DNA of 64,000 nucleotides from Sapria himalayana (taxonomy: Eukaryota; Streptophyta; Magnoliopsida; Malpighiales; Rafflesiaceae), in NCBI GenBank assembly GCA_029783825.1, contig JAREIK010008056.1, forward strand, positions 186,001 to 250,000. The letters are read 5' to 3'. The notes below the pieces were generated by a model. That model ran no database searches. It was not told where the DNA came from and saw only the letters and a list, made by a program, of their open reading frames with translations. Shown here in pieces: positions 50,460 to 64,000 of this stretch; the stretch's first letter is position 1; every line of letters starts with the position of its first letter. The translations under genes and the position numbers were made by a program.

Positions 50460-53427
50460 CTAAACAATAAAATCCCCTAAATACTTAAACAATTAAACCT
50501 ATATAACCTAAATAATAAATAATAAATCTCATTTTTATTTGTATTTATTATAATTTTAAATATTCATTTTAATTATTTATTAGTTTAATATTATAGAATT
50601 ATAAATTAAAAATAAATTATGAGGAATACAAATATAATTTAAATAATTTACTTTTAATCACAAAAAATATAAACTTATAAAAATAAGAAAAACTTCAAAG
50701 AAATTATTATTTTGTAATATATTTTACTTTGATTTTGAATAAATTTATGTTATGCAAATATATTTAAAATAATATCTATCTGATTAATAATAGTTTATTA
50801 ATTTATTTTTTAATCATTAATATAATATATTTCAATATAATTGTTTATATTGAATTTACATGATATATAATTATTAAGATTATCATAACTAAATATAGTA
50901 TTCATATATAAAAAAAATTTAAAAATTGTTATATTTTCAAAATTTATAAACTTCAAAAATGAGAAAAAAAAACAAAAGTAAATTTTTTGTTATATCATTG
51001 TTTAAATAAAACTTATAAACCATTATATGCCTAAATACATAAATATATAAACTCCTAAACCCCGAAGCACCTAAATACTTAAACCTTTAAACTCGTAAAC
51101 CTTAAATATAATTTAAATAATTTATAGAAATATTAATTACAAAATAAATTATGAGTGATACAAATATAATTTAAATAATATATTTTTCATCGAAAAACAT
51201 ATAAGCTTATAAAATGATGCAAAAACTAAAAAAAATTATTATTTAGTAATCAATTTTACTTTGATTTTGAATCATTTTAGGTTTTTTAATTATATTTTAA
51301 TATATATCTATCATATTAATAATAGTTTATTAATTTATTTTTTGATAATTGATATAATATCTATCAATAAAATGATTTATATTCAGTTATATTATATATA
51401 GTTATAATATTTATTATTACTAAATATTGTATTGACATTTTTAAAAAATTTTATAATTATTATATTTTCAAATGTTATTACCTTTGAAAATTTGAAAAAA
51501 TATCAAAAATAAATTTGTTGTTATTTCATTGTTTGAATAAAACCTATAATCCATTAAATGCCTAAATACTTAAATCAATAACTTCTAGATTTCGAAAACC
51601 CTAAATAGATAAATTTTTTAAACATGTATATCCTAAATAATAAATAATAAATCTCATTTTTATTTTTTTCATTATAATTTTAAATATTCATTTTAATTAT
51701 TTATTTGTTTATTTTTATATAAATATTAATTACAAAATAAATTATAAATTATACTAATATAATTTATATAAATTATTTTTCCACAAAACAATCTAGATTA
51801 ACTTAATAAAAGAAGAAAAAAATTAAAAACAAAAAAAAATTATATAGTTATAAATTTTGCTTTGTTTTTGAATCATTTTAGGTTTTGTAATTATATTTTA
51901 ATTGATATCTAACTTATTAATAATACATTATTAATTTATTTTTTGATCATTATTAGAATATTTATCAATAAAAATGTTTATATTGAATTTATATGATATA
52001 TAAATTTAATAATTATTATAACTAAATATTATATTCACTTTTGAAAAAAGTTTTAAAATTTTTATATTTTCAAAGATTATAATCTTTGAACATGTGAAAA
52101 AATAAAAAAAAACTATTTTTTTTTGTTATTTCATTATTTAAATAAAACCTATAAATCACTAAATGCCTAAACACTTAAATCACTAAACTACAAAATACCG
52201 ATACCCCTATATAGAAAATTTTTTAAACCGGTATACCCTAAATAATAATTAATAAATCTCATTTTTATTTGTTTTCATTATAATTTTAAAAATTCATTTT
52301 GATTGTTATGTTTTTTATTTATATATATTTATTAATTATAAAATAAATTATGAGTTAAAAATATAATTTATAAAAATTATTTTTCATCAAAAAATAGATA
52401 AGCTTATTAAAAGAATAAAAATTTTAAAACAAATAATTATTATTAAGTAATATATTTTGCTTTGCTTTTGAATCATTTTAGGTTTTGATATTATATTTTA
52501 AGTAATATCAATCTTATTCATAATAGATTTTTAATTTATTTTTGATAATTATTAGAATATCTATGAATAAAATTGTTTATATTGAATTTATATGATATAT
52601 AATTATTATGATTATTATAAATAAATATTGTATTCACTTTTGAAAAAAAATTTAAAATTATTATATTTTCAAAGGTTTAAATCTTAAAAAAATGTGAAAA
52701 GAATACAAAAAAAATATTTTTGTTATTTCTTTTTTAAATAAAACCTATAGACCACTAAATGTTTACTTACTTAAATCAATAGCTCATAAAACCCGAAACC
52801 CCTAAATACATAAACCTTATAACAGATGTATACAACTTAATACATAATAAATCTCATTTTTATTTCTATTTATTATAATTTTAAATATTCATTTTAATTA
52901 TTTATTTTTTAATTTTAAGAAAAATTAATTACAAAATTAATTCCGAGTGAGACAAATATTATTTAAATAATTTATTTTTAATCATAAAAAAAGCTTATAA
53001 AAAGTTGGAAAATTTAAAAATTAAATATTATTATTTAGTAATATATTTTTATTTTATTTTGAATCATTTTGTGTTATGTAAATATGTTTTAATTAATATT
53101 TATATTATTAATAATAGTTTTTAATTTAATTTTTGATCATTATTATAATATTTATCATTAAAATTATTTATATTGAATTTATATGATATATAATTAATAA
53201 GATTAATATAATTATACATGGTATACACATTTCAAAAGATTTTAAAAATTATTTTATTTTTAAAGGTTATAACCTTTAAAAATCTAAAAAAATCAAATAA
53301 GATTTTTATTATAATTATATAAATAAAACCTATATACGACTAAATGCCTAAAAACATAAATTGATAAACTCCTAAACAACAAAACTTTTAAATAATCGAT
53401 CCATTAAACCAGTATACCATATATAAT
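50460..53427. repeat. Satellite array block 7
   Basis: Monomers are colinear with about 517-3322 and with 29260-32172. The shared markers are the short monomer with cgaagcacctaaatac (51063) and its relatives at 1105, 29818 and 41752, the actaaatgtttacttactt marker (52755), and the ttgtgttatg class (53065). It enters the colinear run directly after the hAT fragment. No gene is visible. Confidence 0.88.
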
Positions 53428-53997
53428 TGTGGGAAATTGTGCTTCAATGGTAGTTAGATTGAGATACAGAAATACAGAAACAACAGAAAACAAGCAATAT
53501 ATATATTCCAATTCAGCAACTATCCATGATAGAATCAAAAAACAATAAATAAACACCAAAAATAACGTGGTTTGCTAGTCGTTCAGGATGACAAGCTAAA
53601 TCCTCCAGAAAATGCTTATGCGTTATAGATTAAATCAACAGAAATGTCTTACAGTTTGTAGCACACAAAATAGTCGTGATAAATCACACAGAGAGAAGAG
53701 AGAGAGATGATGAACAATTCCACGGCTCCAAAAACTGCCACCCAAAAATAAAATTACAAAATATTTTATATTAAAATTTCTCTAGGTTCATTTAACCGGA
53801 GCAGGTCGGATCATAAGATGGGTCAGGCTCTACTCCAATTTCACCAGCTGTCCGGTCAGCGAGACCTCTGTTATTGTGCTATTGCTGCATTTCCGACCTC
53901 TTTAAATTTCATTTCCTGCACTTCATGAAAATATTAAAAAAGAAAAAATATTTGGTTATACAAACAGATTATCAAAAAATAAATTACATATACAGCA
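53428..53997 (-). mobile_element. Solo LTR, copy 3
   Basis: This is the 570-bp third copy, starting TGTGGGAAATTG and ending CAGCA, with ATAAT at 53423-53427 and 53998-54002. It shares CAGCA with copy 2 where copy 1 has CAACA. That is a small hint that copies 2 and 3 are closer to each other at this point. Confidence 0.8.
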
Positions 53998-56900
53998 ATA
54001 ATAAATCTTAAATCTCATTTTAATTTGTATTCATTATAATTTTAAATATTCATTTTAAATATTCATTTTAAATATTTATTAGTTTATTTTTATATAAATA
54101 TTAATTATAAAATAAATAATTAGTCAGACAAATATAATATTAATAATTTACTTTTAATAAAAAAATATAATCTTATAAAAAGAAGTAAAAATTTAAAATC
54201 AAAAAATTATTATTTAGTAATAAATTTTACATTGATTTTGAATCATTTTAGGTTTTGTAATTATATTTTAATTTATAACTATCATATTAATAATAGTTTA
54301 TTAATTTATTTTTTGATAATTGATATCATATCTATCAATAAAATTATTTATAACCAGTTTATATTTTATATAATTATGATGATTAATATTACTAAATATT
54401 TATTCACATTTTAAAAAAATTTTAAAATTATTATATTTTCCAATGTTATAACCTTTGAAAATGTTAAAAAATAACAAAAATAATTTTTTTGTTATTTCAT
54501 TGTTTAAATAAATCCTATAAACCAATAAATGCTTAAATAATTAAATCAATAACTCCTAAATCTCGAAAACCCTAAATAGATAATCATTCTAAACCGGTAT
54601 ACCTTAAATAATAAATAATAAATCTCAATTTTATTATTTTCATTATAATTTAAAATATTCATTTTAATTATTTATTCATTTATTTTTATATAATTATTAA
54701 TTACAGAGTAAATTGAGTAAGACAAATATAATTTATATAATTATTTTTCATCAAAAAAATAATAATAAACTTTTTAAAAAAAAATTCAAAACAAAAAATC
54801 TTTATATAGTAATATATTTTGCTTTATTTCTGAATCATTTTAGGTTTTGTAATTATATTTAAATTGATATCTATCTTATTAATAATAGATTATTAATTTA
54901 TTCTTTGATCATTATTAGAATATTTATCAATAAAAATATTTATATTGAATTTATATGATATTTACATATAATGATTATTATAACTAAATATAGTATTCAC
55001 TTTTGAAAAAAAAATTTAAAAATTATTATATTTTCAAAGGTTATAACCTTTGAAAATATCAAAAAATTAAAAAAATAAATTTTTTGATATTTTTTTAAAA
55101 TAATACTTATAAACCACTAAATGCATACACAGTTAAAACAATAAACTCCTAAACCCCGTAATGCCAAAATACATAAATAATTAAAGCACTATATACAACT
55201 TAATAATTAATAATTCTAATTAATAATTCTATTTATTATAATTTTAAATATTCATTTTAATTATTTATTAGTTTATTTTTATAGAAATATTTATTACAAA
55301 ATAAATTATGAGTGCAACAAATATAATTTAAAAAATATATATGCTTATAAAAGAAGTAAAAATTTAAAAATTAAAAATTTTTTTTAGAAATATATTTTAC
55401 TATAATTTTGAATCAATTTGGGTTTTGTAATTATTTTTTAATTAATACCTATCTTAATCAATAGTTTATAAATTTAATTTTGATCATTATTATAATATAT
55501 ATCAATAAAATTATTTATTGAATTTATATGATATATAATTATTAATATTATTATAACTAAGTGATGTATTCACAATTCATAAAATTTTAAATATTATTAT
55601 ATTTTCAAAGGTTATAACCTATGAAAATGAAAAAAAATAATAGCAAAATTTTTTGATATTTTATTTTTTAAAGAAAATGTATAAACCACTAAAAGCCTAA
55701 AAACATAAATCGATAAAATCCTAAATAAAAAAACCTTTAAATACTTAAACCATTAAACTGGTATACAGTAATAATAAATCATAAATCTCATTTTAAATTT
55801 TATTTTGTATAATTTCTAATTTTTATTTTAATTATTTATCAGTTTATTTTTGTAGAAATATTAATTACAAAATAAATAATTAGTGAGACATATCTAATTT
55901 AAATTAAAATAGTTCCATAAATAATAAATAATAAATCTCATTTTTTTTATAATTTTAAATATTCATTTTAATTATTTATTTGTTTATTTATATATAAATA
56001 TTAATTACAAAATAAATTGAGCTAGACAAAAATAATTTATATAAATTATTTTTGATCAAAAAATTATAGATAAACTTTTTTTAAAAAAACTTTCAAAACA
56101 AAAAATTATTATATAGTAATATATTTTGCTTTGCTTCTAAATCATTTTAGGTTTTGTAATTATATTTTAATTGATATCTATCTTATTAATAATAGATTAT
56201 TAATTTATTTTTTGAAAATTATTAGAATATTTATCAATAAAATTGTTTATATTGAATTTACATGATATATAATTATAAAGATTAATATAACTAAATATTA
56301 TATTTACATTTGAACCATCTTTGAAGGTTTAAGTATTTATAAATAATATATAAATATCTATCAATAAATAATAGTTTATAATTTATTTTTTGATCATTAT
56401 TATATTTATATTTATATTTAGTTTATTAATATCTATCAATAAAATTATTTATTTTTAATTTACAAGATATATAATTATTAAGTTTATTATAACTAAATAT
56501 TATATTCACATTTGAAAAAAATTTAAAAATTATTATATTTATAAAGGTTATAACGTTCAAAATTGATAAAAAATTTGAGAAATAATTTTTTTGTTATTTC
56601 ATTATTTAATAAAATATATAAACTACTAAATGCCTAAACACTTAAATCACTAAACTCCTAAACTCTTAAATACTTAAACCATTAAACCGGTATATTCTAA
56701 ATAATTAATCATAAATCTCATTTTTATTTGTATTCATTATAATTTTAATATTTATTTTAATTATTTATTAGTTTATATTTATAGAAATATTAGTTGCAAA
56801 ATAAAATTATGAATGAGACAAATATAATTTAAATAATTTAACTTCATCAAAAAAATTTATAAGCTTATAAAAAGAATCAAAAATTTTAAAATAAAAAATT

Positions 56901-57255
56901 ATTATTTAGTAATATATTTTACTTTGATTTTGAATCGTTTAGGTTTTGAAAATATATTTTAATTAATATCTATTTTATTAATATTAGTTTATTAATCTAT
57001 TTTATGATTAGTATTATAATATCAATCAATAAAATTATTTATATTGAATTTACATGATATTTAATTTTTTTGATTATTATAATTAAATATTATATTAAGA
57101 TTTAAAAAAAAAATTAAAAATTATAATATTTTCAATGATTATAACCTTGAAAATGAGAAAAAATCAGAAAAATAATTTTTTTGTTATTTAATTATTTAAA
57201 TAAAACCTATAAACCACAAAAATAATTAAATACTTAAATTACTAAACTCCTAAAC
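53998..57255. repeat. Satellite array block 8
   Basis: It is colinear with block 2 (3900-7345), including the gcatacacagtt class near 55125, a long-form monomer near 55760-56010, and the shortened unit with ccatctttgaaggtttaagt at about 56315. A perfect 32-bp palindrome is at 55028-55059. An extra attcattttaaat repeat sits at about 54050-54075. No gene is visible; 54232-54414 is monomer translation only. Confidence 0.88.
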
Positions 57256-58539
57256 CCTGATACGGCTGCACCACACACACATAGCGATGGACCATAGTAC
57301 ACACGTGCACATATTCTTGTCCATTATGGTGTAGCATTTAGAGGGGCCAGCAAGTCCTAGAAGCAGCCAGAAGTATGGGCCTCCAGCTTGTAGAGGGCCC
57401 CACTAGCAAGCCGGAATGATAACATTCAGACAACTGAGGAGACCGAGCAATGTGGTCGGGAGTAAACCTAGGAGTAGCTAGGAATGGGTCCCACTATCCC
57501 TATCATGCAACATAGAGGGCCACCCAACCATCGCTCAATAGGAGTGGCGGGTAATCCATGATTAATTGGAGAGCCGGCAAAATCCGAAGCACCACCAAGC
57601 AGGGCTAGTAAGCAATGGAGTCCAGACAAACCACACGAGAGCGAAAGATTCAAACTTGTAGTTTATGTTTGTAGTCTTGTTTGTATTTTAGACTTTGTCT
57701 GCACCATGTACTTGTAGAGATGGATCATGACATACTCACACAAACAATCTTGCCTGTTCTCTATGTAGCACGCAATGAGGGCAACTAGACCCATTAGAAT
57801 ATCTAAGTGGGGCCCAGTAATACATTTTGTAAATACACATTAGGCGATGGTACACTCCCGTGAGCAAAAGACTCACCTTTATAGCATTTTGTAATTTTAC
57901 TTGTATTTTAGCTTGGTTGTACGCATATATAATTAGACTATGAGATGGACCTCATCACACATGCACCCCGATGCATGCATATTTTTTGATATTTTGTCAG
58001 TGCAACATATAGCCACTTCTTGGAGCTCGATGTGGAAGCATTCTAACCCAAGAGATACTCTTTTGAGGATCACTGTAGCAAAAGAATATGGATTTTAGAG
58101 GTGAGAATGAATTGACAAAGTGTCGTAGATATGGACTTGTGGATTTATGGGTATTCAGTTTTACATCTATTCCATTGCATAGCAATGACATAGGCAAATG
58201 CTTGATGCTGCATGTCACACACATGCACAATCTTATATTTGCATAGTTTTAATATGGTGCATCATTCAGGTTCCTCCAAAAGGCTTGTACAAATCCGAAT
58301 GGAAAGGACGTAGTGCGCATAATGACTCAATGCCAACTCTGAAGTCTGGGAATGCCAGGTGATTTTAGTTGTATTCGTACGCTTGGAATTATTAGGCATT
58401 ATGTTTTTTTTGTATTTTATGCATAGAATCATTAAGGTGCATATGATTTGGTGGGCTGGCCTAAATTAGTAGCTTTTTAGTCTCTTGTAAGTTGTGCGCC
58501 TAAATGATAAATAAAGTCTGTATTTTCCAAAAAAAAAAA
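57256..58539 (+). mobile_element. Transcript-like polyadenylated insert, copy 2
   Basis: This paralogue of 7346-9320 lacks the 704-bp duplication, so it shows the simpler ancestral layout. AATAAA is at 58510-58515 and 11 A at 58529-58539, the same 13-nt spacing as in copy 1. The 89-nt exon-like block is at 58270-58358. The minus-strand open frames at 57468-57653 and 57997-58230 correspond to frames in copy 1 but have no recognisable domain and start or end differently, so I do not call them genes. Confidence 0.55.
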
Positions 58540-58547
58540 CAAAAAAA

Positions 58548-58630
58548 TAACCATAAACCCGAAACTTTAAATCCTAAACCTTAAACCATAATCTATACCC
58601 CTTACCCATAAACCCTAAATCCTAAATCTC
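58548..58630. repeat. Degenerate interstitial telomere-like heptads, copy 2
   Basis: Twelve 7-bp units in register, including aaacccg, aaatcct, aaaccat, aacccta and aatccta, start 8 nt after the poly(A) tract. The layout matches 9328-9410, so the poly(A)-to-heptad junction predates the block duplication. Confidence 0.75.
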
Positions 58631-59414
58631 ATGTTTTGCACTTTTATAATCAAATGACTAAGTGTTAAAATTAAATTGAAATTCACAACTTTTTGGAATG
58701 TCACAGATTTATCTTTTTGTATATGTAACACAAAGTCATGACTCAAGGGCTGAGTTATGGATTCAGTCTCTTTCTTGCTTTAGATTATTGTAGCATTAGC
58801 AATGGTCATGATTGTATATTTTGTCTCTAGAATAGAAAATCATATCGATGAGAATATGCCATAACTTGTGTCTCTCTGTTGAACATATTGTTATGGCACT
58901 AAGAATGATCATGAATACATATTTAATCACTATAATATTTGTCACAGTATTGGATATGACCATAGCTTGTGCATTTTAACTTTATATTGCAAAGTCATTG
59001 CACTGAGAATGATTGTAACTTTGGACATTCCTCAAGAGCAAAAGTCATGACCCTAGAAATAGTTAAAGATCGAATACGACTCTTTATAACATTCTATAGC
59101 TAAAATTCTTGGGATTGGAAATATCACTATGGCTTTTTCCTTTGATTTGTGACCTTAAGTGTCAATATGCAAGACTAATATTTTGAGCAATAATTAAAAC
59201 CTTCTATACATTTGAATATAATTCATTTACACATTTTTGGGTATTGTGAGCTTGTATACATAACTCATTTAATATAAAAAAAAAGAAATGATACTTTTCA
59301 TATCCATGAGGATATAAAAAAAGGCTTAGACATCCCAATAAAATAAATTTTTTGATTCATGATTGAAAGAGAGCCCATACTTATTGCCTTGCTCAAATCA
59401 CCATGGGGCTAGTT
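58631..59414. other. Low-copy tail of the composite insert, copy 2
   Basis: It matches 9411-10090, except that 58802-58962 is in opposite orientation to 9534-9693. About 50 bp before and about 70 bp after the inverted piece are missing from copy 1. It is cut at about 59414, where satellite resumes in mid-monomer (actaatagtttattattac). No gene is recognised. Confidence 0.6.
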
Positions 59415-62400
59415 TCTACTAATAGTTTATTATTACTTTATTTTAATTAATATCTATCTTATTAATAATAGTTTATTAATTTATTTTTTTATCATTATTA
59501 TAATATATATCAATACATTTTTTTATATTGAAACTATAACAAATATAATTATTAAGATTATTATAACTAAGTATTGTATTCATATTTTAGAACTATTAAA
59601 AAATTATTATATTTTCAAAGGTCTTAACCTTTGAAAATCACGAAAATTCATAAAAATAAAATTGTTGTTATTTCATTGATTAAATAAGACCTATAAACAC
59701 AAAAATGTGCAAACATATAAATCAATAAACTTTTTAACCCCAAAACCACTAAAAAGTTATACAATTATATAGTTATACCCTAAATAATAAACCATAAATT
59801 TCATTTTTATTAGTATTCATTATAATTTTAAATTAACATTTTAATTATTTATTTGTTTAATTTTATAGAAATATAAATTAAAAAATAAATTATTAGTGAG
59901 ACAAATATAATTTTAATAATTTATATTTCATCAAAAAATATATAGGCTTATAAATGGATACAAAAATTTAAAAATTTAAAATTAATATTTAGTATAATAT
60001 TTCACTTTGATTTTGAGCCATTTTAGGTTTTGCAAATATATTTTAAACAATATTTATCTTATTAATAATTGGTTATTAATTTTTTTATGTTCATTATAAT
60101 AATAAATATCAATAAAATAGTTTATATAGAATTTATATTATATATAATTATTATAATTATTATAACTTCATATTGTATTCACTTGTCAAAAAAAAATTAA
60201 AAATTATTATATTTTCAAAGTTTATAATCTTCAAAAATTAGAAAAAATAACAAAAATAAATTTTTTGTTATTTTATTTTTTATATAAAACCTATAAACCA
60301 ACTAAATGACTAAATACTAAAATGACTAAACTCCTAAACCCCGAAGCCCATAAATACTTAAAACATTAAATAAGTATAGTCTAAATAATAAATCATAAAT
60401 CTCAGTTTTATTAGTATTCAAAATAATTTTAAATATTCATTTTAATTATTTATCAATATATTTTTATAGAAATATTAATTACAAAATAAATTATTAGTTC
60501 GACATATATAATTAAATAATTTATTTTTCATCAAAAGAATGCTCATAACAAGAGGCACAATTTTAAAAATAAAAAATTATTATTGAATAATATATCTTAT
60601 TTTGATTTTGAATCATTTTAGATTATACAATTATATTTTAATTTATATCATTCTTATAAATACAAGTTTTTTAATTTATTTATTGATCATTATTTATATT
60701 GAGTTTTCATTATATATAATTATTAAGATTATTATAACTAAATATTATATTCACATTTAAAAAAAATTAAAAATTATTATATTTTGAAAGGTTACAACCT
60801 TCAAAAATTAAAAAAAATCAAAAAATTAATTTTTTTGTTTTTTCATTCTTTAAAAAAAACTATAAATCACTAAAGGTCTAAACAATTAAATCACTAAACT
60901 CCTAAACCACAAAACACCTAAATACTTAATCCATTAAACTGGTATATCCTGAATAATAAATAATAAATCTCAATTTTAATTGTATTCATTATAATTTTAA
61001 ATATTCATTTTAATTATTTATTAGTTTATTATTATAGAATTATAAATTACAAAATAAATTATGAGTAGGACAAATATAATTTAAATAATTTATTTTTAAA
61101 AACAAAAATATAAACTTATAAAAAAGCAAAACATTAAAAAAAATTATTATTTAGTAATATATATTACTCTGATTTGAATAAATTTAGATTTTGCAAATAC
61201 TTTTTAAATAATAATTATTTTATTAATAATAGTTTATTAATTTATTTTTTGATCATAATTATAATATCTAGCAATATAATTATTTATATTGAATTTAAAT
61301 GAATTATAATTATAAAGATTATTATAAATAAATAATATATTTAGATTTGAATAAAATTTAAAAATTATTATATTTTCAAATGATATAATCTTCAAAAATT
61401 AGAAAAAATAATATAAATAAATTTTTTGCTATATTATTGTTTAAATAAAACTTATAAACCACTAAATGCCTAAACACTAAAACATCTAAACTCCTAAACA
61501 CACAAAAGCCTTTAAATACGTAAACCTTTATACTCGTAAACCTTAAATATAATTTATTAAAATAATAATTACAAAATAAATTATGTGTGATACAAATATT
61601 ATTTAAATAATTTATTTTTCATCAAAAAATATATAAGCTTATAAAAAGAAGCAAAAAATAAAAATCAAAAATTATTATTTAGTAATAAATTTTACTTGGA
61701 TTTTGAAAAATTTTAGGTTTTGTAATAATATTTTAATTTATATCAATCATAATAATAATAACATATTAATTTATTTTTTGATAATTGATATCATATATAT
61801 GTATAAAATTGTTTATATTTAGTTTATATAAATATATTTATAATGATTATTATTACTAAATATTGTATTCACCTTTGAAAATGTTAAAAAATATGAAAAA
61901 TAATTTTTTTGTTATTTCATTGTTTAAACAAAACCTATAAACCACTAAATGCCTAAAAACATAAATCACTTAAGTCCTAAACGACAAAATCTCTAAATAC
62001 TTAAAATATTAAACTGGTATACATTAATAATAATTCATAAATCTCATTTTAATTTTTATTCAGTTTAATTTTAAATTTTTATTTTAATTATTTATCAGTT
62101 TATTTTTATTGAAATATTAATTACAAAATAAATTATTAGTTAGACATATATATTTTAAATTAAACCGGTATACTCTAAATAAAAAAGAATAAATCTCATT
62201 TTTTTTATCATTATAATTTTAAATATTCATTTTAATTATTTATTTGTTTATTTTTATATAAATATTAATTAAAAAATAATTTATGAGTTAGACAAATATA
62301 ATTTATATAAATTATTTTTTATCAAACAAAATCTAGATAAACTTATTAAAAGAAAAAAAATTAAAAACAAAAAATTATTATATAGTAATATAATTTGCTT

Positions 62401-64000
62401 TGCTTTTAAATCATTATGGTATTGTAATTATATTTTATTTGATATCTATTTTATTAATAATAAATTATTAATTTATTTTTTGATCATTATTAGAATATTT
62501 ATCAATAATATTGTTTATATTGAATCTACATTATATATAAATATAATGATTATTATAACTAAATATTTAATTCACTTTTGTTAAAAATTTAAAAATTATT
62601 ATATTTTCAAATGTTATAACCTTTGAAAATATAAAAAAAATAATATAAATAAATATTTGTTATTTTAATTTTTAAATAAAACCTATAAACCACTAAATGC
62701 ATACACAATTAAATTAGTAAACTCCTAAAGCCCATAATGCCTAAATACATAAACCATTAAACCTCTATATACTACTTAATAATTAAGAAATCTAATTTTT
62801 ATTTCAATTTATTATAATTTTAAATATTCATTTTAATTATTTATTAGTTTATTTTTATATAAATTTTTATTACAAAATAAGATATGCGTGGGTCAAATAT
62901 AAGTTAAATAATTTATTTTTAATCAATAAATATATATACGCTTATAAAAGAAGTAAATTTATTAATTTAATTTTTGATCATTATTATAATAACTATCAAT
63001 TAAATTGTTTATATTGAATTTATATGATGTATGATTATTAATAATATTATAACTAAATATTGTATTCACATTCCAAAAAATTTTAAATCTCAAAACCATA
63101 AAACTGGTATACATTAATAATAAATCATAAATCTCATTTTAATTTTTATTCAGTATAATTATAAATTTTTATTTTATTTATTTATTAGTTTATTTTTATA
63201 GAAATATTAATTACAAAATAAATTATTAGTGAGATGGATATAATTTAAATAATTTATATTTCATCAAAAAAAATATAATCTTATAAAAATAGGGATAATT
63301 TTAAAAACAAAAATTTAATATTTAGTAAAATATTTTATTTTGATTTTGTATCATTTTAGATTTTGCATTTATATTTTAATTTATATCATACTTTTTAATA
63401 ATAGTTTATTAATTATTTATTGATCATTATTATAATATCTATTAATAAACTTATTTATATTGAGTTTACATTATATATAATTATTAAGATTATTATAACT
63501 AAATCTTATACTCACATTTAAAAAAAAATAAAAATTATTATATTTTAAAGGTTACAACCATAAAAAATTAAAAAAAACAAATAATTAAATTTTTTGTTTT
63601 TTCATTCTTTAAATAAAAACTATAAATCACTAAAGGCATAAACACTTAAATCACTAATCTCCAAAATACCTAAATACCTAAACCATTAAACCTGTATATC
63701 CTGAATAATAAATAATAAATATCACTTTTATTTGAATTCATTATAATTTTAAATATTCATTTTAATTATTTTTTAGTTTATTTTTATAGAATTATAAATT
63801 ACAAAATATATTTTAAGGAAGACAAATATAATTTAAATAATATACTTTTTAGAACACAAAATATAAACTTATAAAAAGAAGCAAAACATCAAAAACATTA
63901 TTATTTAGTAATTTATTTTACTTTGATTTTGAATAAATTTAGGTTTTGCAAATATATTTTAAATAATATCTATCTTATTTATAATAGGTTATTAATTAAT
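59415..64000. repeat. Satellite array block 9
   Basis: The first monomers match 12460-13330, including aatggatacaaaa at 59953. At 60296-60310 they show the octad site (aaccaactaaatgac) that is occupied by hAT copy 1 in the paralogue. From about 60490 the block follows 33700 and 19640. Positions 63240-64000 again begin the class seen at 1. The array runs off the window end. Confidence 0.87.

Noticed and set aside
57256..59414. Helitron, suggested by CTAG near 59410 and the hairpin at 10089-10114 in the paralogue.
   Set aside because: CTAG is not at a shared end of both copies, the hairpin is not followed by CTRR, and no TC start or Rep/helicase sequence is visible.
1..64000. CRISPR-like regular spacing of a palindromic repeat.
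   Set aside because: Spacing is about 600 bp and the intervening DNA is itself repetitive. This is a eukaryotic satellite, not a repeat-spacer array.
1..64000. Organellar or bacterial origin, suggested by very high A+T.
   Set aside because: There are no plastid or mitochondrial genes, rRNA or tRNA. Plant-type hAT elements, a solo LTR and higher-order satellite point to nuclear DNA.

Overview
This window looks like plant nuclear heterochromatin with no intact protein-coding gene. About three quarters of it is one extremely AT-rich tandem satellite. The monomer is about 595 bp where I measured it: the conserved palindrome centres fall near 17601, 18197, 18798, 19387 and 19982. Roughly 80 monomer equivalents are present. 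A longer form of about 740 bp recurs, carrying an extra module of about 150 bp. The plant assignment rests on decayed hAT transposases of the plant BED/RICESLEEPER kind and on two blocks of degenerate CCCTAAA-type heptads. I cannot name the species. A centromeric or pericentromeric location is plausible but not shown by sequence alone.

A typical monomer has these parts in order: a 12-bp HindIII palindrome (TATAAGCTTATA); a conserved AT-rich body; a perfect 28-32 bp palindrome centred on GGTTATAACC; an A/T-run; a block of about ten 8-bp units (TAAANNNN) that resembles a telomere repeat but has period 8; and GGTATACC. Monomers fall into recognisable classes. These recur in the same order over many kilobases, so the array has a long, irregular higher-order structure. 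The clearest case is about 517-10090 matching about 50470-59405. Positions 1-4980 also match about 28793-33690.

Inserted into the array are eight non-satellite blocks. (i) Three copies of one solo LTR (3323-3899, 32173-32745, 53428-53997) have TG...CA ends, the same 5-bp target duplication ATAAT and the same host monomer class, so one insertion was later amplified with the array. (ii) Two copies of a composite block (7346-10265 and 57256-59414) contain a polyadenylated transcript-like segment ending in AATAAA plus poly(A), then degenerate telomeric heptads, then a low-copy tail. Copy 1 carries a 704-bp tandem duplication with templated fillers, and a 160-bp segment is inverted between the copies. 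(iii) There are three hAT transposons. The one at 22970-26665 is structurally complete, with terminal inverted repeats and an 8-bp target duplication. The one at 13331-16435 is truncated at its transposase N-terminal side and carries a 565-bp internal duplication. The one at 48489-50459 is truncated at both ends.

Nothing here forms a pathway. The blocks record how a satellite array grows, captures transposons and copies them as passengers.
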